Shown here piece after piece: positions 1 to 6,896 of a stretch of 8,947 nucleotides of DNA. Each line of letters opens with the position of its first letter. Positions within the stretch are counted from its first letter, which is position 1. A program made the position numbers and the translations under genes. The notes beneath the pieces are model-generated. The model saw nothing but the letters and a program-made list of their open reading frames with translations. It was not told where the DNA came from and did not search any database. The stretch spans positions 1 to 8,947 of the forward strand of contig JAQVDG010000060.1 of assembly GCA_028698395.1 (NCBI GenBank). The letters run 5' to 3'. This DNA is from Weeksellaceae bacterium (GTDB taxonomy: Bacteria > Bacteroidota > Bacteroidia > Flavobacteriales > Weeksellaceae).

Positions 1-407
1 AATGCATCTGATTGTATGTTTTTTTTATTGATAGGAGCAGTAACCAAAATATCACAATTACCGTCTTTCACAGATTTTGCGGCTGCCTCGAGAGATACAA
101 AAGCATATTGTCCCGAAATGCTTGTTGCTTTTCCGGGTTCTATACTTTCTGCATCTTTCCATAAGTTGAAAACATTAATTTTTCGAGGAACAATTTTATC
201 CAGAGAATGAATACCCAAAAACTGAATATTTTCCTCTTTTAATTGGTTTTTATAGTAATTTAAATGTTTAGTTGAACCAAAAATAACCGGTGTGAAGAAA
301 TCGAGTATTTCTTTGTTTGCCAGAGTTTTTACTATGATTTCATACCCAATTCCATTGGTGTCGCCCACTGAAATAGCCACAATCGGTTTTTTATTGATTT
401 CGCTCAT
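1..407 (-). CDS. pdxA: 4-hydroxythreonine-4-phosphate dehydrogenase PdxA, N-terminal 135 codons (cut by left edge)
   Basis: PdxA oxidises 4-phosphohydroxy-L-threonine with NAD to 2-amino-3-oxo-4-phosphobutyrate, which loses CO2 to give the aminoacetone phosphate used by PdxJ to make pyridoxine 5'-phosphate; it is a cytoplasmic enzyme. Reading the complement from the ATG at 407-405 gives MSEINKKPIVAISVGDTNGI followed by GYEII, the PdxA N-terminal signature (canonical GDPxGIGPE; here with T and Y in place of the two prolines). Near the edge it reads ISGQYAFVSLEAA and then LVTAPINKKNI, the conserved VTAPINK segment at about residues 121-127. The family is about 330-350 residues, so roughly 40% is visible and the metal-binding histidines lie outside the window. 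No Shine-Dalgarno site precedes the ATG. A TATCTTTG box sits 21 bases upstream. The fold is shared with isocitrate/isopropylmalate-type dehydrogenases, but the motifs favour PdxA clearly. Confidence 0.93.
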   Translation of the reverse strand, partial: MSEINKKPIVAISVGDTNGIGYEIIVKTLANKEILDFFTPVIFGSTKHLNYYKNQLKEENIQFLGIHSLDKIVPRKINVFNLWKDAESIEPGKATSISGQYAFVSLEAAAKSVKDGNCDILVTAPINKKNIQSDA

Positions 408-427
408 CTTTTTGTGTAATAAAAGCA

Positions 428-435
428 CAAAGATA
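428..435 (-). promoter_or_regulatory. Bacteroidota-type -7 promoter box for pdxA
   Basis: The minus strand reads TATCTTTG, an exact match to the Bacteroidota sigma-A -7 consensus TAnnTTTG. It lies 20 bases from the pdxA ATG, which implies a leader of only about 15 bases. The -33 element is weak: a TTTC lies about 15-18 bases upstream in place of a clear TTTG. The box suggests pdxA can be transcribed independently of the upstream dehydrogenase gene. Assignment is by motif and position only. Confidence 0.6.
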
Positions 436-535
436 AAGTTTTGAAGTCAGAAATTTAGTTTTTAGAAAGTGTTTAAATTTAATTTTCTTGTAATTGATAG
501 ATGAAAAGTGAAAAATGTGAATTTATAAACAGATT

Positions 536-1477
536 CTAAATCTTTTCTTTTAGATTTTTAAGCATTGTTTGGCTCATTTTTTCCAAATCAAATTCCGGTT
601 TCCAATTCCAATCTTTTTGAGCTACGGAATCGTCTATGCTTGCTGGCCAGGAATCTGCGATTGCTTGTCGGAAATCGGGTTGGTACCTAATTTTAAAATC
701 CGGAAGATGTTTTTTTATTTCTTCTGCTAATTCTTTAGGAGTAAAACTCAAAGCATGAAGATTATAAGATGTTCTGATGCTTAATTTATTTTTATCCGCC
801 TGCATCAATTCAATGGTTGCCCGAATTGCATCGTCCATATACATCATAGGAAGTGCCGTATTTTCTGAGAGAAAACATTCATAATTTCCGGTTTCTAAAG
901 CTTGATAAAAAATATCTACGGCATAATCAGTTGTTCCACCTCCCGGGCGGGTTTTCCAGCTGATTAATCCCGGATAACGGATGCTTCGTACATCTACATC
1001 ATATTTTTCATGATAATAATTACACCAAAATTCACCGGAACGTTTTGAAATTCCATAAACAGTCGTCGGAATTGCAAGTGCATTTTGCTCAGTTTTATTT
1101 TTTGGTGTTTCCGGTCCAAAAATCGCAATACTGCTTGGCCAATAGAGTTGTTTGATTTTTTTGTCTTTGGCTAAATCTAAAAAAGTTAATAGAGATTTCA
1201 TATTCAAATCCCATCCTTTTCTTGGAAATTTTTCAGCAGTAGCAGAAAGCATAGCGGCTAAATGATAAACTATAGTGATTTGATGTTTTTCTACAACGGA
1301 TACAATTTGCTCTTCATCCATTACATTTAATGACTCATAATAAGGGTCGTTTACTTCTTCTTTTGGTTTGATATCTGTAGATAAAACGTTTTTTTCTCCG
1401 TATATTTCCCGTAATGCCAGTGTCAGTTCTGAGCCGATTTGCCCTAAAGCACCGGTTACTAAAATTTTGTGTGTCAT
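536..1477 (-). CDS. L-threonine 3-dehydrogenase, SDR (epimerase-like) type, NAD-dependent
   Basis: Complete 313-residue protein of the extended short-chain dehydrogenase/reductase superfamily. The Rossmann motif GALGQIG covers residues 9-15, Asp35 at the end of beta-2 would bind the adenine ribose and favour NAD over NADP, and HLAAMLSA (72-79), WPSSIAIFG (113-121) and the catalytic Y141GISK145 follow. The length and the YGISKRSGE segment match the UDP-galactose-4-epimerase-like threonine dehydrogenases described from Flavobacterium, which oxidise L-threonine to 2-amino-3-oxobutyrate; this is unrelated to the zinc-dependent Tdh of E. coli. The product is normally cleaved by 2-amino-3-ketobutyrate CoA ligase, whose gene is not in this window. 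The start is fixed by AGGAG six bases upstream. The gene is divergent from the SpoIIM-like operon and 128 bases upstream of pdxA. A sugar-nucleotide epimerase is the main alternative but fits the motifs less well. Confidence 0.88.
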   Translation of the reverse strand: MTHKILVTGALGQIGSELTLALREIYGEKNVLSTDIKPKEEVNDPYYESLNVMDEEQIVSVVEKHQITIVYHLAAMLSATAEKFPRKGWDLNMKSLLTFLDLAKDKKIKQLYWPSSIAIFGPETPKNKTEQNALAIPTTVYGISKRSGEFWCNYYHEKYDVDVRSIRYPGLISWKTRPGGGTTDYAVDIFYQALETGNYECFLSENTALPMMYMDDAIRATIELMQADKNKLSIRTSYNLHALSFTPKELAEEIKKHLPDFKIRYQPDFRQAIADSWPASIDDSVAQKDWNWKPEFDLEKMSQTMLKNLKEKI

Positions 1478-1483
1478 ACAGCA

Positions 1484-1488
1484 CTCCT
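1484..1488 (-). promoter_or_regulatory. Shine-Dalgarno site of the threonine dehydrogenase gene
   Basis: The minus strand reads AGGAG with a six-base spacer to the ATG at 1477-1475. It is the clearest ribosome binding site in the window, where most starts have none or rely on overlap with the previous gene, and it settles the start codon. Confidence 0.65.
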
Positions 1489-1499
1489 ATTTAAACGAA

Positions 1500-1507
1500 C
1501 AAAGATA
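1500..1507 (-). promoter_or_regulatory. Bacteroidota-type -7 promoter box for threonine dehydrogenase
   Basis: The minus strand reads TATCTTTG, matching TAnnTTTG exactly and identical to the box in front of pdxA. It lies 22 bases from the ATG, so the inferred leader is about 17 bases and just holds the AGGAG site. No clear TTG/TTTG -33 element is visible at the expected distance; that stretch is A/T only. Evidence is motif and placement. Confidence 0.6.
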
Positions 1508-1651
1508 CAATTTATAGAATAAGAATTTTCTAAAAAATGCTTAAGAAATTATCTTGATTTAGGCTTAAAATTTACAATCGATTACTTTTAAAACCGAAAC
1601 AATTTATTTTTTAACTGGTCACAAGTAAACGGTAAGCTAAATTCTTTTTTT

Positions 1652-1659
1652 TATATTTA
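1652..1659 (+). promoter_or_regulatory. Possible -7 box of the SpoIIM-like/MoxR operon
   Basis: TATATTTA matches seven of the eight positions of TAnnTTTG (last base A instead of G) and sits 26 bases before the TTG start of the first operon gene, directly after a T-rich run. There is no recognisable TTG around -33. It is the best candidate in the 208-base divergent intergenic region, but the match is imperfect and such AT-rich strings arise by chance. Confidence 0.35.
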
Positions 1660-1685
1660 CGCTTCTTAAATGAAACTGCCTTATT

Positions 1686-2696
1686 TTGAGAGAAGCTGCA
1701 TTTATTAAACAAAATAAAGAAAAGTGGTTGGAGTTTGAAAGAGCTTTGTACCACACATCTTCCATTAAGCCGGAACGTTTGGCAGAACTTTTTATTCAGG
1801 TCAATAATGATTTAGCTTATGCTCAAACGTATTATCCTAAAAGTAATGTGATTAAATATCTGAATGCAATCACCACAACGGCTTATCATAAAATTTACGG
1901 ACATAAACAAAAGAAAGGTGGATTAGCGGATTTTTGGACACATGAAATTCCGATGATTATGTACCAATACAGAAAATACTTTTATTTTTCATTTTTTATT
2001 TTCTTTTTGATGGTTTTAATCGGTGTTTTTTCAGCTATTCACGAACCGGAATTTGTTCGTTCTATTTTGGGTGATGAGTATGTGGAAATGACAGAAAGAA
2101 ATGTAGAAAACGGCGATCCCTTGGCAGTTTATAATAATTCAGGAAATTTAGATAATTTCAATAGCTTTTTTCTTATTGCTTTCAATAATCTGCGAGTAGG
2201 TTTGATGTCTTTTATTTATGGAATTTTTGGAGGAATCGGTTCCTTGTATTTTATGTTGGTTAATGGCGTAATGGTAGGAAGTTTTCAATATATGTTTTAT
2301 GAAAAAGGACATTTTTTTCTTTCATTACGAACGATTTGGATGCACGGTTCTATGGAGATTTTTGCTATGTGTATTGAAATAGGAGCCGGAATTCTGATGG
2401 GAACAAGTTATTTGTTTCCCGGAGTTTTAACCCGAAAACAAGCTTTTTTCCAAAAAGGAAAAGCAGCATTAAAAATTGTGATGAGCACAATTCCATTTAC
2501 CATTTTTGCAGCTTTAATAGAAGGCTATATCACACAGTTTGCTAATGAATTACCGATTTTTATCGCAGCACTTATTGTATTGTCCACATTGGGATTCATC
2601 GTTTGGTATTATTTGATTTATCCGGTTTGGGTATTCAAAAAAAGCGAAAAAGGCAAAGCATATCTTTTAAAAGAAGTAGGAAATGAAAAGATTTAA
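1686..2696 (+). CDS. SpoIIM-like (DUF95) multi-pass membrane protein, first gene of MoxR operon
   Basis: A 336-residue integral membrane protein of the stage II sporulation protein M family. In spore formers SpoIIM works with SpoIID and SpoIIP in peptidoglycan remodelling; this organism type does not sporulate, so the name marks homology only. Residues 1-95 form a soluble, probably cytoplasmic part. Hydrophobic segments follow at about 98-118, 160-182, 184-205, 220-245, 262-283 and 289-312. The conserved YVEMTERNVENGDPLAVY stretch is at 132-149, and HGSMEIFA at 220-227 matches the HGxxE signature of the family. The start codon is TTG: an in-frame stop at 1671-1673 excludes any further upstream start, and MREAAFIKQNKEKW matches the flavobacterial N-terminus as I remember it. 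No Shine-Dalgarno site is visible. It overlaps the DUF4129 gene by 14 bases. Role in the cluster is unknown. Confidence 0.87.
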   Translation: MREAAFIKQNKEKWLEFERALYHTSSIKPERLAELFIQVNNDLAYAQTYYPKSNVIKYLNAITTTAYHKIYGHKQKKGGLADFWTHEIPMIMYQYRKYFYFSFFIFFLMVLIGVFSAIHEPEFVRSILGDEYVEMTERNVENGDPLAVYNNSGNLDNFNSFFLIAFNNLRVGLMSFIYGIFGGIGSLYFMLVNGVMVGSFQYMFYEKGHFFLSLRTIWMHGSMEIFAMCIEIGAGILMGTSYLFPGVLTRKQAFFQKGKAALKIVMSTIPFTIFAALIEGYITQFANELPIFIAALIVLSTLGFIVWYYLIYPVWVFKKSEKGKAYLLKEVGNEKI

Positions 2697-3384
2697 AGGC
2701 TTACTTGTTTTTTTGTTCTTTTTTGGATTCTGCTTGGCTCAGGAAGAAATGATCTTGAATACAGAAGCAGTTGAAAAGAAAACAAAACTTTACAATCATC
2801 AATTTGAACAAAGAGAATTTCCGCCGGAATTTAAAAATAAATACAAAGGAAAAAAATTCGATTACGACCGTGAAGTAAAGCCCGGAAAACCTTTATTTCA
2901 GACTGATTTTAAAATTCCGTCAGCCTATTTCAGCATTACAGCCTATTTAATTTTAGGTACGATTTTAATTTTAGTAATTTATTTTATTTTGAAAAATGTA
3001 GGAGGTTTTTCATTTGGAAATGGAAAAAGGAAATCTGGAATTAAAGTAGAAAAAAGTGTAATAGAAGATGGTGAAAATATTGAAAACAATAATTTTTCGG
3101 TATTGGTGGAACAAGCAAAAACAGAAGGAGATTATCGAAAAGCCGTTCGTTATTATTATTTATGGATTTTACAAAAATTAACCGAAAACCAACAACTTAA
3201 ATGGAGTAAAAACAAAACCAATTATGATTATTTTTTGGAATTGGATCAAAAACCGATTCAAAGCGATTTTTCAGTCAGTAATTATTTGTACGATTACATT
3301 TGGTACGGAAATTTTCAATTGAATTCTGCTGAATTTCAAAAAGCAGAAAGTGTTTTTCAAAAAACTTTAAATAAAATCAGATGA
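2683..3384 (+). CDS. DUF4129 membrane protein with signal peptide
   Basis: A 233-residue protein with a Sec signal peptide (residues 1-19, core LLVFLFFFGF, likely cleavage after CLA), a periplasmic stretch rich in charged residues to about 80, one transmembrane helix at about 84-103, and a cytoplasmic C-terminal domain at about 136-230. The last part carries the DUF4129 pattern: EGDYRKAVRYYYLWILQKL (148-166), NYDYFLEL (180-187) and the closing YIWYGNFQL (205-213). Mature topology would be N-terminus outside, C-terminus inside. DUF4129 domains typically neighbour MoxR ATPases and transglutaminase-like or DUF4350 proteins, as here; the biochemical role is not known to me. The gene starts 14 bases inside the SpoIIM-like gene, with a weak GTAGG before the ATG, and shares ATGA with the next gene, so translation is probably coupled on both sides. 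Confidence 0.83.
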   Translation: MKRFKGLLVFLFFFGFCLAQEEMILNTEAVEKKTKLYNHQFEQREFPPEFKNKYKGKKFDYDREVKPGKPLFQTDFKIPSAYFSITAYLILGTILILVIYFILKNVGGFSFGNGKRKSGIKVEKSVIEDGENIENNNFSVLVEQAKTEGDYRKAVRYYYLWILQKLTENQQLKWSKNKTNYDYFLELDQKPIQSDFSVSNYLYDYIWYGNFQLNSAEFQKAESVFQKTLNKIR

Positions 3385-4574
3385 AATTTGCACTGAAATA
3401 CGGTTGGATTTTATTGAGTTTTCTACTTATTTCTTGTGAGGAAAATCCGGTAAATTGGCAAAAAACCTTTGATTCAGAAGATAGTATTCCTTATGGAACC
3501 TATGTTTTGCGAAAAGAATTGCCTCGACTTTTTCCTGATTCAGATATTGTAGATGTTCGAAATTATACCGAAGAATTGGAATATTATGCAAATTTCGACG
3601 ATTTGTATATTTATATCATCGATTCAAACAGGAAAACGGCTGGAGATTGGAATGCAATTTTAGAGCATGTAGAATCGGGCGGACAGGCTTTTATTTCGTT
3701 AAGTGATGAAAATAAATTATTAGAAGAAGCTTTTCGGTTTAAAACAGCAGTTTTAGAAAATAATAAAAAAGCAAAAGGGATTAGTGTGGACGATACATTA
3801 TATGAACCTTTCAGGGAAATGAAATCGTATTATTTTTCAGTTTATGATGAACGAAATTCGACTGTTTTAGGAAATTTGGAATTGACCAATACAACCTATC
3901 CGAATTTTATAAAAGTTGAGTACGGAGAAGGAATAATCTTTTTGCATACCGAGCCTTTTATTTTTACTAATTACAATTTATTGCGAAGCAATTATTCCGA
4001 TTATGTAGCAACGGTTTTTTCATTTATGGATTCGGAAGTTATTCTTTGGGATAATCACAGAATGTACAGCCGGAGAGCGATGAATGAAAGTCGGGATGGT
4101 GGTTTTTTCGAATCATTAAGTTTTATTCTAAAAAATCAAGGATTGCGTCAAGCCTTCTTTTTATTGCTTGCCATGGGAATTTTATTTTTGATTTTTAATT
4201 CCCGTCGGAAGCAAAAAGCCGTTCCTATTATTTTACCATATTCCAATTATGCTTTGGATTTCGCCAAAACTTTATCAAATTTGTATCAGTCTCATCCCGA
4301 TCATACCGCCATGGTTCGTTATAAAATCAATTATTTTTTAGAACAAATCCGAATTCATTATCATATTCAGGCAAAAGATACCGAAAATGATTTTTCGGAA
4401 TTATTGAGTACAAAATCCGGAGTAGATAAATCACTTTGTGAAAAATTGGTATTGACACTTGAGCTTTTTAGAGAACGAAGCTATTTAGATCAGCAAGATT
4501 TTTTCAGAATACAATCACAAATAGAGCAATTTAGCTATAAATCAGGAAATTATGGAAGAAAACGTAAACGATGA
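3381..4574 (+). CDS. DUF4350 protein, lipobox-bearing and membrane-anchored
   Basis: A 397-residue protein of the DUF4350 type. The N-terminus has two lysines, a hydrophobic stretch and LISC (16-19), a plausible lipobox followed by Glu-Glu-Asn. The extracytoplasmic domain at about 25-250 contains IPYGTYVLRKELPRLFP (36-52) and an alpha/beta layout with HVESGGQAFISLS (96-108) and YGEGIIFLHTEPFIFTNYNL (181-200), resembling glutamine-amidotransferase-like DUF4350 folds without an evident catalytic Cys. One transmembrane helix (about 256-272) followed by SRRKQK puts the rest in the cytoplasm, where a helical region runs through YKINYFLEQIRIHY (314-327). It overlaps the DUF4129 gene by ATGA and runs 23 bases into the MoxR gene. 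No enzymatic function can be assigned; a binding or adaptor role between the periplasm and the AAA+ ATPase is inference. Confidence 0.8.
   Translation: MKFALKYGWILLSFLLISCEENPVNWQKTFDSEDSIPYGTYVLRKELPRLFPDSDIVDVRNYTEELEYYANFDDLYIYIIDSNRKTAGDWNAILEHVESGGQAFISLSDENKLLEEAFRFKTAVLENNKKAKGISVDDTLYEPFREMKSYYFSVYDERNSTVLGNLELTNTTYPNFIKVEYGEGIIFLHTEPFIFTNYNLLRSNYSDYVATVFSFMDSEVILWDNHRMYSRRAMNESRDGGFFESLSFILKNQGLRQAFFLLLAMGILFLIFNSRRKQKAVPIILPYSNYALDFAKTLSNLYQSHPDHTAMVRYKINYFLEQIRIHYHIQAKDTENDFSELLSTKSGVDKSLCEKLVLTLELFRERSYLDQQDFFRIQSQIEQFSYKSGNYGRKRKR
4544..4549 (+). promoter_or_regulatory. Shine-Dalgarno-like site deciding the MoxR start
   Basis: AGGAAA lies just before TT and the ATG at 4552, inside the 3' end of the DUF4350 gene. 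It favours this ATG over the in-frame downstream Met codons 9 and 13 (4576 and 4588), giving a 23-base overlap of the two genes. The spacing is slightly short, so the choice is likely but not certain. Confidence 0.4.
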
Positions 4575-5568
4575 AATGGAAAATTCAATGGAAAAAGAAT
4601 TTGAATTTACACAACGAATTGATTTGAGTAAAATTCAAAAAGGAGTTGGAGAAATTCGGAATCAATTGGCAAAAGTAATTGTAGGACAACAAGAATTTAA
4701 AGATTTATTGATGATTTGCATTTTTGCCAATGGCCATGCTTTGATAGAAGGTGTGCCGGGAGTGGCAAAAACCGTAACGGCAAAATTAATTGCCCGAACG
4801 ATGAATGTCGGTTTCAGTCGGATTCAGTTCACACCGGATTTAATGCCATCGGATATTTTGGGAACTTCGATTTTTGACATGAAAAAGAATGAATTTGAGT
4901 TCAAAAAAGGACCGATTTTTTCTCAGATTGTTTTAATTGATGAAATCAATCGGGCACCGGCAAAAACTCAGGCGGCTTTGTTTGAAGTAATGGCAGAAAA
5001 ACAAATCACCATAGATGGAAATCGTTACGAAATGGAAGCTCCGTTTTTGGTTTTTGCTACACAGAATCCGATTGAACAAGAAGGAACTTATCGACTTCCG
5101 GAAGCACAACTTGACCGATTTTTATTTAAAATTGAAGTCGGTTATCCGGATTTTGAAGAAGAAATTCAAATCATCGAAGGAAATCATCAACAAAAAAATG
5201 AAGACCCTTCTCATTTGATTGAGAGTGTATTTAGTCAAAGTGAAATCATTGAATTTCAGAAAATTATACAATTGGTTCAAGTGGAGTCTAAATTGATTCA
5301 TTATATTGCTTCCATAGTAAATTCTACTCGTAACAATCCGTTTTTATTTTTAGGAGCTTCGCCTCGTGCTTCAATTTCAATTTTAAATGCTTCCAAGGCT
5401 TTGGCTGCTATTAGAGGAAGAGATTTTGTGATTCCTGAAGATGTTAAATTTGTAGCGATTCCTGCATTGAAACACCGGATTGTGGTTTCTCCGGAAAAAG
5501 AAATGGAAGGCGTTACCGCAACTCAGATTATACAACAAATTATAGATGCAACTGAAATTCCCCGTTAA
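4552..5568 (+). CDS. MoxR-family AAA+ ATPase
   Basis: A 338-residue cytoplasmic AAA+ ATPase of the MoxR group, thought to act as chaperone-like motors that assemble or activate partner complexes. All core motifs are present: Walker A GVPGVAKT (67-74, Lys73; Ala in place of the second Gly is usual in MoxR), Walker B IVLIDE (126-131) continuing into INRAPAKTQAALFEVMAE, sensor 1 Asn172 in FATQNPIEQEGTYRLPEAQ, arginine LDRF (187-190), and sensor 2 GASPRAS (268-274, Arg272). The C-terminal helical lid follows to about 335. The first 20 residues are an acidic extension with Met at 1, 9 and 13, so the true start could be a few codons later; AGGAAA supports the first. The stop shares one base with the DUF58 gene start (TAATG), the usual MoxR-DUF58 pairing. 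Active ATPase is expected from intact motifs. Confidence 0.94.
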   Translation: MEENVNDEMENSMEKEFEFTQRIDLSKIQKGVGEIRNQLAKVIVGQQEFKDLLMICIFANGHALIEGVPGVAKTVTAKLIARTMNVGFSRIQFTPDLMPSDILGTSIFDMKKNEFEFKKGPIFSQIVLIDEINRAPAKTQAALFEVMAEKQITIDGNRYEMEAPFLVFATQNPIEQEGTYRLPEAQLDRFLFKIEVGYPDFEEEIQIIEGNHQQKNEDPSHLIESVFSQSEIIEFQKIIQLVQVESKLIHYIASIVNSTRNNPFLFLGASPRASISILNASKALAAIRGRDFVIPEDVKFVAIPALKHRIVVSPEKEMEGVTATQIIQQIIDATEIPR

Positions 5569-6896
5569 TGAACTCTTGGTTTAAATTATTTCTGACAAAA
5601 CGTTTTTTTTATGCTTTAACATTTGTTGCCGGAGTGTATGTGACAGGATTTTTTTGGCCGGTATTCCTTCAGATTGCTTCTTATTTGTTGTTTTCAGTAA
5701 TCGTATTGTTCATCGCAGATGGAGTGATTATGAATACAGTGAAAAAAGGAGTAGTCGGAGAAAGAGAAACTCAAGATAAATTTTCAAATTTTGACAAAAA
5801 TAAAGTGAAAATTCATTTGAAAAATCGTTTTCCTTTTCAAATAAATTATCAAGTTTTAGATGAAATTCCGGAGCAATTTCAATTATTTGATTTTGAAATA
5901 AACGGAAAATTGGAAACTCAGAAAGAAATAGATTTGGAATATGAATTACAACCAAGAGAACGAGGGATTTATCAGTTTGGGAAAACCAATGTTTTGGTGA
6001 GTAGTCCTTTGGGTTTTTTACAAAGAAAAATTGTTTTGGATACGGATTGTCAAATAAAAGTGTATCCTTCTTTTTTACGATTGAGGCAATTCAGTTTACA
6101 GAATTTTAAAGCTTATACCAATGAAATCGGACAGAAAAAAGTTCGACGTTTGGGTCATAGTATGGAATTTGAACAAATTAAAAAGTACGTTTCGGGTGAT
6201 GATATTCGAACAATAAACTGGAAAGCAACGGCAAAAACCAAGGAATTTATGGTCAATCAATACACTGATGAAAAATCACAACAAGTGTATTGTGTAATTG
6301 ATAAAGGACGAGTAATGAAAATGCCGTTTCATCAGTTGAGTTTGTTGGATTACGCCATTAATTCAAGTTTAATCATCAGTAATGTTGTGCTTCAAAATCA
6401 AGATAGAGTAGGCGTTTTTACATTTTCCAATCGAATAGAAAATTTGATAAAAGCTGAACGACGAACCAATCAAATGCATAAAATTATGGAAAGTCTGTAC
6501 AGTGTGCGCACCGATTTTCAGGAAAGTGATATGGGTCGTTTGTATAATTCAATAAAATATAAAATCACTCAAAGAAGTTTATTTCTGTTATTTACCAATT
6601 TTGAAAGTATGGATTCTATGCGTCGTCAATTGCCATATTTGCAGGGAATCAATAAAAATCATTTGTTGGTGGTTGTGTTTTTCACCAATAGCGAATTAGA
6701 AGATTTTGTTTCCAACTCTTCATTGGGAACGGATATTTATGAAAAAACTTTGGCTGAAAAATTCATTTATGAAAAACAACAAATCGTATTAGAATTAACA
6801 AAATACGGCATACAAACAGTTTTAACCCGTCCGGAAGATTTAACGGTAAATACCTTAAACAAATACCTCGAGATAAAATCCCGAGGTATGATTTAA
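5568..6896 (+). CDS. DUF58 membrane-anchored protein, MoxR partner
   Basis: A 442-residue protein with two hydrophobic segments near the N-terminus (about 13-30 and 32-52), an extended beta-rich region (60-170), and the DUF58 domain from about 195: GHSMEFEQIKKYVSGDDIR (196-214) then TINWKATAK (215-223). A von Willebrand A-like fold follows, with CVIDKGRVM (242-250) where a MIDAS DxSxS would sit, DRVGVFTFS (279-287) and FLLFTNFES (339-347). The Asp-Lys-Gly-Arg form lacks the MIDAS serines, so classical metal-dependent ligand binding is doubtful; as I remember it, this variant is usual in flavobacterial DUF58 proteins. It starts within the MoxR stop codon with no Shine-Dalgarno site, so translation probably depends on the MoxR gene. 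MoxR and DUF58 proteins are generally taken to act together. The last codons form a terminator hairpin. Confidence 0.9.
   Translation: MNSWFKLFLTKRFFYALTFVAGVYVTGFFWPVFLQIASYLLFSVIVLFIADGVIMNTVKKGVVGERETQDKFSNFDKNKVKIHLKNRFPFQINYQVLDEIPEQFQLFDFEINGKLETQKEIDLEYELQPRERGIYQFGKTNVLVSSPLGFLQRKIVLDTDCQIKVYPSFLRLRQFSLQNFKAYTNEIGQKKVRRLGHSMEFEQIKKYVSGDDIRTINWKATAKTKEFMVNQYTDEKSQQVYCVIDKGRVMKMPFHQLSLLDYAINSSLIISNVVLQNQDRVGVFTFSNRIENLIKAERRTNQMHKIMESLYSVRTDFQESDMGRLYNSIKYKITQRSLFLLFTNFESMDSMRRQLPYLQGINKNHLLVVVFFTNSELEDFVSNSSLGTDIYEKTLAEKFIYEKQQIVLELTKYGIQTVLTRPEDLTVNTLNKYLEIKSRGMI

Noticed and set aside
16..210. Plus-strand open frame of 64 codons
   Set aside because: It is antisense to pdxA, whose protein shows clear conserved motifs on the minus strand.
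408..535. Terminator between threonine dehydrogenase and pdxA
   Set aside because: I could not find a convincing stem followed by a T run on the minus strand; read-through from the upstream gene remains possible.
1576..1590. AATCGATT palindrome and nearby TACTTTTA as an operator or second operon promoter
   Set aside because: An 8-base palindrome in AT-rich DNA is expected by chance, and TACTTTTA has no -33 partner at the right spacing.
1686..2696. A sporulation function for the SpoIIM-like gene
   Set aside because: No other sporulation genes are present and Bacteroidota do not form endospores; the family name reflects homology only.
5015..5218. Plus-strand open frame of 67 codons inside the MoxR gene
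   Set aside because: It is a shifted frame within an intact AAA+ gene with all motifs; its protein is Lys/Phe-rich with no domain.
5728..5955. Minus-strand open frame of 75 codons inside the DUF58 gene
   Set aside because: Antisense to a well-supported gene, with no start signal or recognisable product.
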